From positions 18,634,539 to 18,698,538 of the forward strand of contig OY987248.1 of the NCBI GenBank assembly GCA_963920765.1: a DNA stretch of 64,000 nt. The letters run 5' to 3'. Of the stretch, positions 23,754 through 34,700 are shown in pieces. This DNA comes from Ulota crispa (lineage: Eukaryota > Streptophyta > Bryopsida > Orthotrichales > Orthotrichaceae). Below the pieces are notes generated by a model that had not been told where the DNA came from, did no database searches, and worked only from the letters and a program-made list of their open reading frames with translations. The translations under genes and the position numbers were made by a program. How positions within the stretch are numbered: position 1 is the stretch's first letter; each line of letters begins with the position of its first letter.

Positions 23754-26700
23754 ATGAAGGAGTTGTGGCCGAAACTGCAGCAGCTGCTTCCGCAATTGAA
23801 GATACGTCTTCGGGCATCGGTCCGTCGTCGATTCGCCCTCGGTACGTGCCTCACTCGAAACCCTAAAGAAAATGGCTCAAAGTCGTTCACAACATTCCTG
23901 AGAAGCAGCCGCGTCCAAAGTATAATTATCCTTTGAATCCTTGTTTGGTTTCAGCTTAACAATGAAGTTTGCGTTGTTGTTGTTGTGTGAATAGATATTG
24001 TGGCGTTGAGTACGGGGTTACGCGCTGCGACGATGCTTGATTATATTCCTTGTACATCACCGATGTTGCAACAACTATGCCAGCTTCTTTTTCATCTCTC
24101 CCAGGTTTGTTCATCTTGTGAACTGATCGTGAGCTCTTGATTGGACTTTCACACCGCAAACCTGTCAACTCTGCTAGGCCGAACTCTGAAAGCAATTATT
24201 AGGGTTTCAAGCATGTATCTGAAATTAGGGCAATTATTAGGGTTGTAAGCATGGAGCTGAAGTTAGGGTTTTGTGCATTGACCGTGAATCTTGAACAATG
24301 CTGGGCAGGAAGTACATGAGATAGCGGCGTTGCGGATTCTGCACATGGAAGACTGTGGATATTTGATTCACCCTTCTCATTTATTAGAACACATGCACCG
24401 AAGCTTGACTTCTTCCTCTCGGCTCTTCTTTGTTGTCCTCGATGATAACAGTCCTCGGGTAAGTTTTACAGCATGTGATCTGAGTGCCAAGTTACTTGGT
24501 TTGAATAGTAAGGTAGGAAGCTCATGAATGGACCATCTAAGGGCTGAAACTGAATTTTGGAGAGGTGAAACTTCTTGAAATATTTTTCAATAAATTTTCC
24601 TTCAAAGAATATTTCAATAAATTTTCCTTCAAAGAATATTTCAATAAATTTTCCTTCAAAGAATATTTCAATAAATTTTCCTTCAAAGAATATTTCAATA
24701 AATTTTCCTTCAAAGACAAGAGGGATTGGCATCTGACCCAAGCTGTTCATATTTTTTGGAGCTCTGTGGAATCAGTTATCAAATTTTGAAGTTGAAATGA
24801 CATAGGGCTCTAAAATGGTCCTCCTCAAATGTACAGTGGGGTTGAATAAGTTTCCGTCCTCCCTACTCTACCATTCAAAGGATTTAACATTTTATAGGAA
24901 AAATTGGCCTTTTTGTGTCTTATGTTGCTAATGTTCAATTCATATACAATTCCAATCAAGCATACCAAATTTGTAGTTTCAAAAATTCTAAATCCTATTT
25001 TTGGTAATTTATTTTAGATAAAATGCATGGTTTTACATGATAATTGATTAAAAAAACATTGGTGATGAATTTTTGAGATTTGATTGCATGGGCGTGTAGG
25101 AAACATCCATATGCACATCTTTCCTTCTAAGAAGCATTTTCAAAAAGTTTCAAAACTCCTTCTATATAGGTTTTAATGTTGAGGTGATCATGACCAAATT
25201 TAGTAAAATAGATATTTCTGTTTTTTAATTAGCTTTTAGAAAAACAAATATATCCTCATGCTCAAAGGTACAAACTTAATCTTAGTGTAGGAATCAACTA
25301 GCAAAGTCCAATTAAAAAACAGAAATATCTATTTTACTAAATTTGGTCATGATCACCTCAACATTAAAACCTATATAGGAGTTTTGAAACTTTTTGAAAA
25401 TGCTTCTTAGAAGGAAAGATGTGCATATGGATGTTTCCTACATGCCCATGCAATCAAATCTCAAAAATTCATCACCAATGTTTTTTTAATCAATTATCAT
25501 GTAAAACCATGCATTTTATCTAAAATAAATTACCAAAAATAGGATTTAGAATTTTTGAAACTACAAATTTGGTATGCTAGATTGGGATTGTATATGAATT
25601 AAACATTAGTAACACAAGACACAAAAAGGCCATTTTTTTCCTAAGGACAGAAACTTATTCAACCCCACTATACATTGTCTGTACATTGTTGAAGCCTATG
25701 AAAAACAACATGTACAAACATAATACATTTGAGGAGGTGGACCATTTTAGAACCTGGACGCTTTTAGAACCTCCTACCTTAGTAACCAATTGCTCTGATC
25801 CTTCACAGAAAGCATCTCAAGGGGAACACGAGGCAATTGTGAAGAACCTCTGCAGAATTCAGCAACGGATCTCTTCTTTACTGGTTCAAGATGTGAAGCC
25901 ATGTGGTGCTGAAGATTCCAATGGAGAGAATGCTGCAACTGCTGATGTAATACCAGCAGGGAATGCCACAAGTGGTTCTGGAATTCTGTTGCCAACACTG
26001 AACGGGTATGTGACACCGATTGAGAACCCTTTCTTTCTATAGTGCAAAACATCATAAAACAACAAATCTTTGGCTAAAAATGCCAAATAGTGGCCGACTT
26101 TGAATGCTATTATTAACCTTTTTTTGGCTAACGATAGCTCTAATCTGTTTTTGTGATTTTTATCCTAAGACCTTTATGCTTATAGTTACGAGAGTTTCAA
26201 CTTATTGAGGGGTGCTATGAATATCTCATATGGTTGTTGGGTGTTTGTTGCTTTATACTATCTTGCATTGTAGCACCCCTCAATAAGTTGAAAAACTCTT
26301 TGTAGTGATAAGCCCTTCGATAAGTTTGAAACTAGCTATCGTTTGCCAAAATCCCTTCAATAAGCTATCGTTTGCCAAAAAAATTTGATAACATTCATCG
26401 TCAGCCACTATTTTGACATTTTTGGCCAAAAGTTTGTTGGATTGTGGTGTCTTGCACCGTACCAATCAGATTTGTCTGCAGCCTGTTGTCGTTCTACCTC
26501 ATCTTATACCGACTCTGCACTTAGAATGTTTTTTTCGTGTTTTCTACAGGTGGTTGCTTGGCTACCCCGTGGTGTACTTCTTCGTGGAAGAGAACGCTTG
26601 TCGGGCAGGGCGGTGTGTGGCTGGTGGTGCAGTACAGTTGCACCAGGTTCTTGTAAGCAGGTTAGTGCAGGTTTCATATCCAGTTGCAGTTTTCAAACAT

Positions 26701-27178
26701 CTCGTGTTTTTCTTTCATAGCTTCCTGTTGAGTATGACTGATGGATTCTCAAGTTTGATGGTTTGAGGTGATGCAGCAAACTTCTAAGTCCCTCAAACTT
26801 GCATAATAATGCTCAGGGAACGTATAACGAAGACGAGCTCTTAAGGTCAGAATTTGCATACTCTTGTGCTCTGTATGAGGCGTGTTTGGTATTACCTTGA
26901 GATCGTGTGAGCTTCAGAGTATGCACCAACTATTGAATGGGCTGTTGTGCAGTTTCACCGTGCCGAGTGATTTGAGCCCTTCAGGTTTGGGTGAGGAATG
27001 GGCACAGCTGTTTCTGCAGAAGGTGACCGAGTCTGTGGAACGAGCATGTGATGTCTGGAGTTCTGTTCGAATAGAAGTCACAACACGCAAGATGGAATTC
27101 ATGGTGCTGTAAGGAGCTTTGGCTGTATAAAGAAGACGTGGAGATGCTCTATCCAGGGGCTTTCTCAAATTTGCATGA
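23754..27178 (+). CDS. UPF0739 (C1orf74)-like protein, seven exons
   Basis: Exons with consistent phases: 23754-23841, 23995-24104, 24309-24458, 25809-26005, 26550-26660, 26777-26845 and 26920 onward. Donors include GGGTAAGT, GGGTATGTG and AGGTTAGT. Readable segments: MKELWPKLQQLLPQLKIR, (D)IVALSTGLRAATMLDYIP, LLEHMHRSLTSSSRLFFVVL, NLCRIQQRISSLL, WLLGYPVVYFFVEENACR and CSFTVPSDL...GEEWAQLFL. The LGYPVVY-(x)n-SFTVPS order and overall size fit what I recall of the uncharacterised UPF0739 family; its function is unknown. A TAA follows at 27110-27112. If TAR is Gln, the frame continues through a second TAA to TGA at 27176-27178. Introns hold a minisatellite and two hairpin elements. Confidence 0.7.
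24585..24716. repeat. 27-bp minisatellite, about five units
   Basis: Unit TTTCAATAAATTTTCCTTCA plus AAGAATA, repeated with almost no variation inside intron 3 of the UPF0739-like gene. Because 27 is a multiple of 3, both strands show artificial repetitive frames; these are not proteins. Confidence 0.9.
24832..25672. mobile_element. Giant hairpin MITE, mariner-like, copy 1
   Basis: Ends are TACAGTGGGGTTGAATAAG and its inverse finishing CCCCACTATA. The two arms, each about 400 bp, are nearly perfect inverted copies around a short loop near 25240-25290. A TA at each border and a CAGTGGGG start resemble Tc1/mariner ends. It sits in intron 3 of the UPF0739-like gene. A second family member is at 60358. 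Confidence 0.75.
26041..26457. mobile_element. MITE, AGTGCAAGAC family, copy 1
   Basis: The left end AGTGCAAAACATCATAAAAC and right end, ending GGTGTCTTGCAC, are inverted over about 55 bp. Both contain AATGNCAAA-type and CCACTATT-type blocks. The interior carries the inverted pair TTCAACTTATTGAGGGGTGC / CACCCCTCAATAAGTTGAA. It is related to 50897-51657 and lies in intron 4 of the UPF0739-like gene. Confidence 0.7.
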
Positions 27179-28109
27179 AGGTATCCTAACTTTTGTGTTT
27201 TGAGCTTGTTTTTTGTAAACTTTTGTTGACCTGCACATCCCACTTTATGAGTAAGGCTTGGTTGTATTGATACATGCGCTCATCGACGTGGTTGGAGCGG
27301 TGATTTTAATCTCTGGAAAGATCAGGGGCGCACATTTTAGACAACGAACGAACTTATCTCATACATATAGAAAGTGTCTTTTTTTTTCATCATCCCTCCA
27401 CAAATGTAATTAGATTCTTGGCTTACTTTTCAACGTTCGTAAGGTAGAGAAAAAATTCATAGTAAAAAAAGCGCAAGTATGTATTGCCTTAAAAAATTGA
27501 CATCATTTATAGCATTTCCATTGAAATAATTTCCATTAGAAGTTCACTACAATACGTAAAGCCACTTCATTACGTAAAGAATCTAAAAATCTGAGAAAAT
27601 GATCGTGATTAGAGCTTTAGATTTAAAACTCAATAACAGAAAGAATCTTATTTAACCCTTTACAGCGCCATTTAACCCCTTACAGTGCCATGTTTTGTTT
27701 TTGCTTATTGCGTAGCTTGTCACTTCAACAGTACTCGTGTCACTTTAGTACTCATGACGTGGAGCGACAATCATGGCAATGACACTGAACTGATGGTTTA
27801 AACCTACTGATGGGAAACCTTGAACCCGGACCCAACGTGCTATAGCTAGCTTAATGTGCCTTGCATTTGTGACTAAGCAGTTTCAGTTGACATATAAATC
27901 TAGGCATAGTAACGCTGGTGGCTGAAGTACCCAACTGCCACGATCAAGCTTATCAAGTCCAGAAGCTGTAGTGTTCGTGAATCACCACCAGTTGCGCCAA
28001 ATCCACGGTGTGTTTCCTTTTCACGGTGTTAGATGAGTCCTTAGTTTTGCAATGCTTCAATCGTCATTTTAGCTTGTTGAAGATATAATAAGAGCTTTTT
28101 GAGGCGCCT
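27179..28109. other. Spacer between UPF0739-like and Ubl-RING genes
   Basis: No coding signal. Two adjacent TTTAACCCCTTACAG-like motifs at 27650-27690 may be relics of TTAA-bounded elements. The distal part may hold promoter or 5' exons of the next gene. Confidence 0.4.
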
Positions 28110-28204
28110 GTCTGGAACCTCCGACCTTTTAGTGTAAGAACCCTGTAATGTGTAATGCTGCTGTCTGGAACCTCCGACCTTTTAGTGTTAGAACCCTGTA
28201 ATGC
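28110..28204. repeat. 53-bp tandem duplication upstream of the Ubl-RING gene
   Basis: GTCTGGAACCTCCGACCTTT and the following 30 or so bases occur twice in direct tandem (from 28110 and 28163) with few differences. Confidence 0.85.
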
Positions 28205-28315
28205 TGAATGTGCCAGTGACAATTATCTTCGTAATCTTGCAGAAAGAAGCGGAAGGCAATTCCATTGCCACCTTTGCAAGTCAACAACTTACAACGTCGA
28301 AGATACCACAGCACC

Positions 28316-29380
28316 ATGGAGGTGAAAACGGACAACTGCGTCACAACGGGTGACCTAAAGAGGGCCATCGCAGCCCAACAAAATCTCTCCGTCATCGCCT
28401 TGCACTTCCGTGGTGTCCCGTTGGATGATACTCAAGAGCTGCAAAAATTGCTCCCCGACCTTCGAATCGGCCCTCCCCGCTTTGCAGTTCATACTCGAGT
28501 CCGTCCCCGTGCAATCCAGGGCGGGGTTGTCATAAACGTCCTAACCCTAACTCGGAAGACCTTCCAAGTTTCGCTTCACAGCTTGGACAGCACTTTGCTG
28601 GAGCTTAAGTAGTCAATCAAGGCTTACGATGGCATTTCTTCGGATCAGATCGCCTTGACCTACCAACGAAAGCAAGTCACTCACGAGGACCACTGCACGT
28701 TACGAGCATGCAATTTTCAACCAGGGTGCACGGTGCACCTCGTGGGAAGGCTTCGTGGAGGAGGAGGATATTTGAATGCTCTGAAGTCTGTGCAGTTTGT
28801 AGACGTGGAGGAGATGTCGCTCCTTCAAAAGATTCAGCTGCAGCCAAAGCGAGCTCCCGAGTGGAGAGTCTCCGAGGAAGGGCTCAGCGTTGAAGGAGAG
28901 TGCTGGAATGAAGAGTGTGATGCATTTCGTCAGATGGTGATTTGCAATCTGAGCTTTGCAGTATTCAACCTACAGGACGAGGTGCATTATCCACTCTGTG
29001 CAGTTGCAGTTCGTGCTCTCACTTGCGGCTTCCGAAAATGTTTGTGGATGTTTGAAGGGCGTAAAAAAGGAGCCGGCAACGTGGATGTCGCTAGTCAGTG
29101 GATGAAGGCTGGGAACCTCTACGAAAGGTTTGATGAAGGTTCAGATCGATCCACCACTGAATGGGACAGTCTGATTGTTACTGCCAAAAAGCTACCGAGT
29201 TCAAAAAGGATGCAGGATTTTCATGGTAGTGGGGATTGTCCCATTTGCCACGAAGAGTTTACTGCGTCTTCCTTGCAGTGTACCAGCAAATGCAAGCACG
29301 CATTTCATCGTGAGTGCGTCACGGCATGGCAGATGCGAGGTAACTCGACCTGCCCCATGTGCAGGGATTCGTTTGAGTGA
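28316..29380 (+). CDS. Double ubiquitin-like, Cys-rich, RING-H2 protein
   Basis: Probable E3 ubiquitin ligase, about 354 codons, ending in TGA. Order: a divergent ubiquitin-like domain (GDLKRAIAAQQNL, LHFRGVPLDDTQELQKL); a second, clear one from INVLTLTRKTFQV through GISSDQIALTYQRKQ to VHLVGRLRGG; a Cys-rich module (GLSVEGECWNEECDAF...TCGFRKCLWMFEG); and a C-terminal RING-H2 (CPICHEEF, CKHAFHREC, CPMC). A TAG at 28610-28612 falls inside the second ubiquitin-like domain, which aligns to ubiquitin without a gap if the TAG is one amino acid. The ATG at 28316 is the first in this exon. The frame is open back to a CAG acceptor at 28242, so the real N-terminus may lie in an upstream exon. The Ubl, Cys-rich and RING combination is known from some fungi and amoebae. 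Confidence 0.85.
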
Positions 29381-30549
29381 CACTTGGGCATGTTGAATTT
29401 ATCAATAGTATCACGTTTGGTCACTTCATCGCAGCAAATCTCTTGTAAGTAGAAGGTCACAATGTGCATGTCAGGCAAACTTTTTACCAGAAACTTTTTT
29501 GAGCTTCATTCTGGTTCAGCAGTTTGTGTTTTAGTATATCTTACTATAAAGACTTACTTACGTAGCAGGATATTATCAAGAGCCCTTTTGAGTCTACTTG
29601 TACACCATCAGTTGTCAAAATCCTGAACTCATGAACGTTGTACGAGTATGTGATGTCACTCACAGGCTCCATTTTTGTAATAGCATTTTCCCTTGTTCAT
29701 AAATGCGTTCTCTTTTTATGGTTGCCCTTGGCTCTTGGAGATTGTGTATGCTTTGACAGCTGTTGATCTCTGGTGAGAGCGGTAGCAGAGCCAATATATT
29801 AGAATGGATGTTTTTCCAGTCTCTTTGTGTCGCGACTTCACTACACTTAAGGGAAATCTGAGGTCTTTGGAGGTAAAGCTAAGTCAAGAAAACTTTTTGT
29901 TTGCTTTTTAGGGAGATCAAAACTAGAAATACTGAAGATGCATAATGAAATTTTCATCTCGTCAAACTTGTGAAAGTATGGAGCTGAAAATCTTGGCGTG
30001 GATATTAAACTCAAGGTCTAAGAAGGCATGATTCCAACATTGTTGATACAATGGAGGACTCTCGGAAAGGTAAGTAAATTTTAGGGTTCAAAAAGTCTCT
30101 TCATTCTTAAAGAATGAAAAAGCTACCCGTAGCTGTTTGAAGTTTACCAAAATACTCCTGTACACACATAACAGAAACTCTACTCCCTTACTTTTGCTTG
30201 AATTTTGACAAAGCTCTACAAACATGCGGATAATAGGCAATAGTTTTGCTAAACAATACAAATTTTGCGACACAATGCGTGAGAGAGAACGAACAACTTA
30301 CAGCGGTTCTAGAGTAGTGGCGTTGATGCACGCTGAGTCGGCATCAAGGCAAATGCATTGGCAATGAACTTTCAGCTCGAAATTGTAAAATTGGACACGT
30401 CTAACTTACGTTCAAATTGAAGTGTGTTAAACTTACTTAGGGTTAGGCCTGGAAAGACTATGCAGCAAAACACGCTGATGCAACCGCGTCTAAGTTACCA
30501 TTCGCAGGTTGCGCGATTGACAAACTTGCCAGGGCGTTCACCACCTTGG
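29381..30549. other. 3' flank of the Ubl-RING gene, nothing recognised
   Basis: AT-rich, without supported coding frames or repeats. Confidence 0.5.
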
Positions 30550-31104
30550 TACTCCCTCCGTCCAAAAAACTTCTTTGGAATAACTGTCATTTTAGTCTTT
30601 GTGCTAGTGACACATGCATTTTAGAATCGATATATCAAATGTATGTAAGATCTCCAGTACCAAATGTATGCAAGATCTCCAGTTTTTATGTCGCCGTTTA
30701 GGCACCCAAATTCCATGCAAAAAGTATCATATTTGTGCATACTTTGTGAGCGCCTAATTGTTTTAGTTTAGTCATTGTGTCTTTGTGCTAGTGGCACATG
30801 CATTCTAGAATTAATATATCATCTATCAAATGTATGCAAAATCTTCAATTTTGACGTTACCGTTTGGGCACCCAAATTCCATGCAAAAAGTACCATATTT
30901 GTGCACGTTGCCAACTCTTCAATATTTAATATTGATGATTTAAAGATTAGTAGCAACAATGGTATCTCATATGGGCAAGCTCCCATGAGATGATTGAACA
31001 TGACAATTGCTTTCTCAATGTTTGAATCAATCAGGAAAATGGAAATCTTTAGTGGTACAAGAAATGTGTTTGATTTGGACGTTTTTAGAGGGATAGAGAG
31101 AGTA
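30550..31104. mobile_element. Stowaway-like MITE, copy A
   Basis: Left end TACTCCCTCCGTCC, right end TAGAGGGATAGAGAGAGTA, with TA at both borders. The interior has an internal repetition (ATGTATGCAAGATCTCCAGT and relatives, GGCACCCAAATTCCATGCAA twice). Interior and ends match the inverted copy at 38856. TA targets with CTCCCTCCGT ends are the classic Stowaway pattern of plants. Confidence 0.65.
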
Positions 31105-31130
31105 TTTGTTAAGCTTGCGTAAATTCAATC

Positions 31131-31372
31131 TTAACCCTTAAACAACCAAGCAACCATAATACATAGTATGTACATTGTTGTATAACTAGCATTTGCTACC
31201 AACAAAAAGTTTTAATTTGGGACCTTGACTATCTCATTAGAACATCATTGATCTACATTCTAACTTCTTTGTTGATCTCAAATGTAGTAAAGGTGCGGAT
31301 GCATTCCAAATACAATAAAAATACATTGTATTGTATTGCTTATTACGGGCTGCTCAAACGTTTAAGGGTTAA
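31131..31372. mobile_element. TTAA-bounded piggyBac-like MITE (subfamily alpha)
   Basis: Begins TTAACCCTTAAAC, ends CGTTTAAGGGTTAA, 242 bp. Closely related to 12917-13162. Its right TTAA is also the left TTAA of the next element. Confidence 0.7.
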
Positions 31373-31729
31373 CCCCTAATCGTTGACACGGACAAAAAAC
31401 GTCCTTTGCCTCAAAAAAACGACTTTGTATCCTGGAAAAAGACTGATTTTGATTTGATTTTTTTTCAGAAGTGATCATAAATGCGTAGTGCATCATGGAA
31501 GGCAAAAAATTACCTCTTGAGATACATTCATTTTGTTTTGTAACACAAATTGTGATACATCGTGTTAGCTCTTGAGCTACCCTTCTTGCAATTTTCATGA
31601 GGGCACCATGCACTGTTGAATTTAACAACTTTTTGAAGCAATACTACTGGTGCTCATGTGCAAAACACTATAGAATGCTACAAGCAGGACAAGCCACAGT
31701 GATCCATCCGTCATTCCTTTAAGGGTTAA
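31369..31729. mobile_element. TTAA-bounded piggyBac-like MITE (subfamily beta)
   Basis: Begins TTAACCCCTAATC, ends CCTTTAAGGGTTAA. The interior matches 4078-4450 and 55969-56311, with GATTTTTTTTCAGAAGTGAT and CTTGCAATTTTCATGAG in the same order. Confidence 0.7.
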
Positions 31730-32751
31730 GCAAATGTTATTGCCCGTCTCAAGTAAATACTCCACACTACTTGCCAAAGGAAATCGTGACAGACTTAAGG
31801 ACACAACACAACGTCACTATATCCTACCAACAAAAGTCGAGAAGAAAAGGAAAAAGATGAAAAAATCCTATCCACGGCTCTTGTGAGAAAAGCTGAAGTG
31901 TTTGTCTTGATTGCTGTGCACAGCTCAAGCGTGCAAACCCTAGCGACAGGACCGGAACACCATTTCCAGCGGGTTTTTGTTGTTTGCCCGCCTTCTCTCC
32001 CGGTTTCACGGTTTGCTAAAGGCTTACCGGTTGTTGTTGATCTCAAAGTGGGAATTTTAGGGCAAACTTCCCTGCTGCATTAATTTAAAAATTAGATCTC
32101 AAATATTGCACTTGTTGCAAACTCACCATTATTTCCAGTTTCTAACTCTTTTGTATTTTTTAGCACATTTTCAGGGATGGTTTTGTATCTCCTTTGTTGT
32201 TCCGCGATTCACCAATCAATTCCGACCAATTCCAATGCTAATATCAGGGGGTTCAAACATCTCAAAAAAGCAGTGAACTAGTGGTAGTGAATGAGTAAAG
32301 GCCCATTTGCACTTGCTTTTTTGTAAAACCGTTATAAAAACGTAAGATTTTTAACTGTAGTTGGAAAAGCCAGATTTGTTGTGCTGCATCTTAGAAAGAG
32401 ATTTTTTTGAAGTTGGAAGGGGATATAATAACGCAATATTCACACATGGGAGCAAAATGTGTACCGATATTATCAAGGCGCTCTTTCGTAATAGACTCCC
32501 CCAGCCACCATTACAAAATACCCATGAAAAGATCCCAAAGAAGCTTGAAATGTCCATTTTCAAGAAAATTTTGTGCTACAAATACTCTACTAAAAATTCC
32601 AAAAGTCACGCCTTGTTATCCTCTGATTTTCTAAACCACCGATATTACAAGTCTCCCAGCAGGCTTGCCACATAGGCTCAGAGGCTGTTCACACATCCAT
32701 GTAGTTTTACACATGTTTTAAACCCTATGAAAAACCAATGCTTGCTAAACC
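31730..32751. other. Intergenic, weak coding-like patch
   Basis: 31860-32050 is less AT-rich and has frames on both strands, none recognisable. Otherwise AT-rich with no supported feature. Confidence 0.4.
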
Positions 32752-33678
32752 TTAACCCCTAAAGGACCATGGCCTTTATTTTGTCAAAAGATACTCAAAA
32801 CTGCCACCTCTATGGCAAAGAGTAAAAGTTTGAAAATCAGGCATTTTGCATACCTAACCATAGGATCTTGTGCTAGACTATTATAAGAATGTGTCATACA
32901 GAACTCAAGAACTTTGAACTCACAAATTGGAAGATAGATGCATTTAAAGTGGAAAAAACAGCTTTTTTGCACCTTGCTTGACTAGATTTTTTAACTTTGA
33001 ACATTTTTAACTTAAAATTTTTGCACCCTAGAGTTTGGAATTCTATTTTTGCATGGTGGGAAGTTGAGTTGGTAATCTTGGGAAAAAATTTAATAAAAAA
33101 ACACTTAATTTTCATTCTTTAAAAAAACATTAGGTAGAAGAAGGTAGGAGATTGAACAAAAACTTAAATTGCTAATAACCCTGCAATGGAATTGAAATGC
33201 AATAATCCCAATGGTGAGATTGTTCTAGAAACCAAACTTCACCCTCTCCAACAATTTTTTTTGAAAAACTATTAAACTTGCATTCAAAAATGAAGTTTAT
33301 AAGGAATTTTTTCAAGAAGATGCTTGAGTTGCCCAAAAAACAAGATTGTCCATAACTTTCTCATAACTAGTCCAAATGGAATGAATCAAAGCTTCAGATG
33401 TAGAAAAAGATATAACCTATAAGAAAAAAAAAACAAAAAAAAATTTCAAGTTTTTGTAAGAATTTTTTTTGTTGCCCGGAGTCTCCAAAAATGTGCTTAT
33501 TTGGGCATAACTTTTGCTCCCTGGCATCAATTGGAGTAAAAATTATATTCCCCAAAAGGTAATGTGTTTTTCTATCTTCAAAAAAAGTTTTAAAAAATTA
33601 GGACAAATATTGAGGCCGTAGGTACCTGCCCAAAATCCCATTTGTCCCCTGTAGGGACAATTGTCCTTTAGGGGTTAA
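32752..33678. mobile_element. Long TTAA-bounded piggyBac-like element
   Basis: 927 bp with ends TTAACCCCTAAAGGACCA and TTGTCCTTTAGGGGTTAA. The inverted match is about 17 bp and nearly perfect, the best-preserved ends of this type in the window. No transposase frame inside. Confidence 0.7.
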
Positions 33679-34036
33679 GAACAAGTGCAAATGGGCATAA
33701 GCTTTCATTGGTGAATATGAAGTCACTACCAAGGCTTCTTTTTTGCACTATTCATGAACAATAAACTACAACGTGCCCCTACACGAGAGGAGAATTTCTA
33801 GAGGGAGTGCCGTGCATTTGTCAGGAGCAAATCTGGAAAGTTGAAATTTGGCGTTACGAAGCCAAAAAAAGCCCTGGTCTCTATCCCTAGGAGGTCGTCA
33901 TGGCTAGTTCACAAAGACGTGGTCGGTGACTTGGCTGGGTTGTTCACAAATCTAATTCTAGTGAACAAAATTGGTGGTGAATGTCATATTTGAAACCCAC
34001 TATTGTCACCTCAACTGATATTGGATCTAGGTGCAT

Positions 34037-34700
34037 CATTAACTCGGGGAGATCACTCCTTGTAATTTTATGGTATTCATGTGAGTTAAGAGGGTATTTG
34101 ATGTAGGCCTATTTATCTAAAACATGGTATTTAAAATGACCATATTTTTATATAAAAGGCTATGAGGGTCATATTTCTAGTACCCTATGTCTTTTTATAA
34201 ATTTATTCATTTGGGTTTTAAATGGAGCTATTTTATATATACATTTTGTTTGTCCAATTCTATTCTATCTCCATTATTCATCAAAAAAAAAAAATACTTT
34301 CTATTACATATACACACATGATATTCACCATGAAACCAATAACAAGCATATGAATTAAAGGGCTATTGTCCAAGTGGAATTTTTTTTTAACAAGTTTCTA
34401 GTATTTCTCAATTTTATGACATGTGTTTTAAACAGTTTAACATGGAGAGCAACAAACAACACTAACATTTTTTACAACCTCTATTTGTCAAGGCTAATTT
34501 ATTAATAAAAAATCCTATTGCCTAACATAATGTTTTTACATACCCTAATTTATATATACTAAAATATATAGTATTTCATGAACCCTATAGTAGCTCTACA
34601 CATTATATATAGATTTTGTCCTTGGAATTAAATGGACCCTATCTCTTAACTCACATGGTTCCTAAAATATAGGCTAGTGATCTCCCCAAGATTGTTAATG
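34037..34700. mobile_element. MITE-like inverted repeat, 0.66 kb
   Basis: The left arm CATTAACTCGGGGAGATCAC followed by CATGTGAGTTAAGAG is mirrored on the right by CTCTTAACTCACATG and GTGATCTCCCCAAG. The arms are about 65 bp. A TTAA lies at each border, but the ends do not carry CCCNTAAA, so the family is unclear. Confidence 0.55.

Noticed and set aside
24466..24789. Repetitive protein (FEGKFIEI / FNKFSFKEY) on either strand
   Set aside because: A by-product of a 27-bp minisatellite inside an intron; both strands are open for the same trivial reason.
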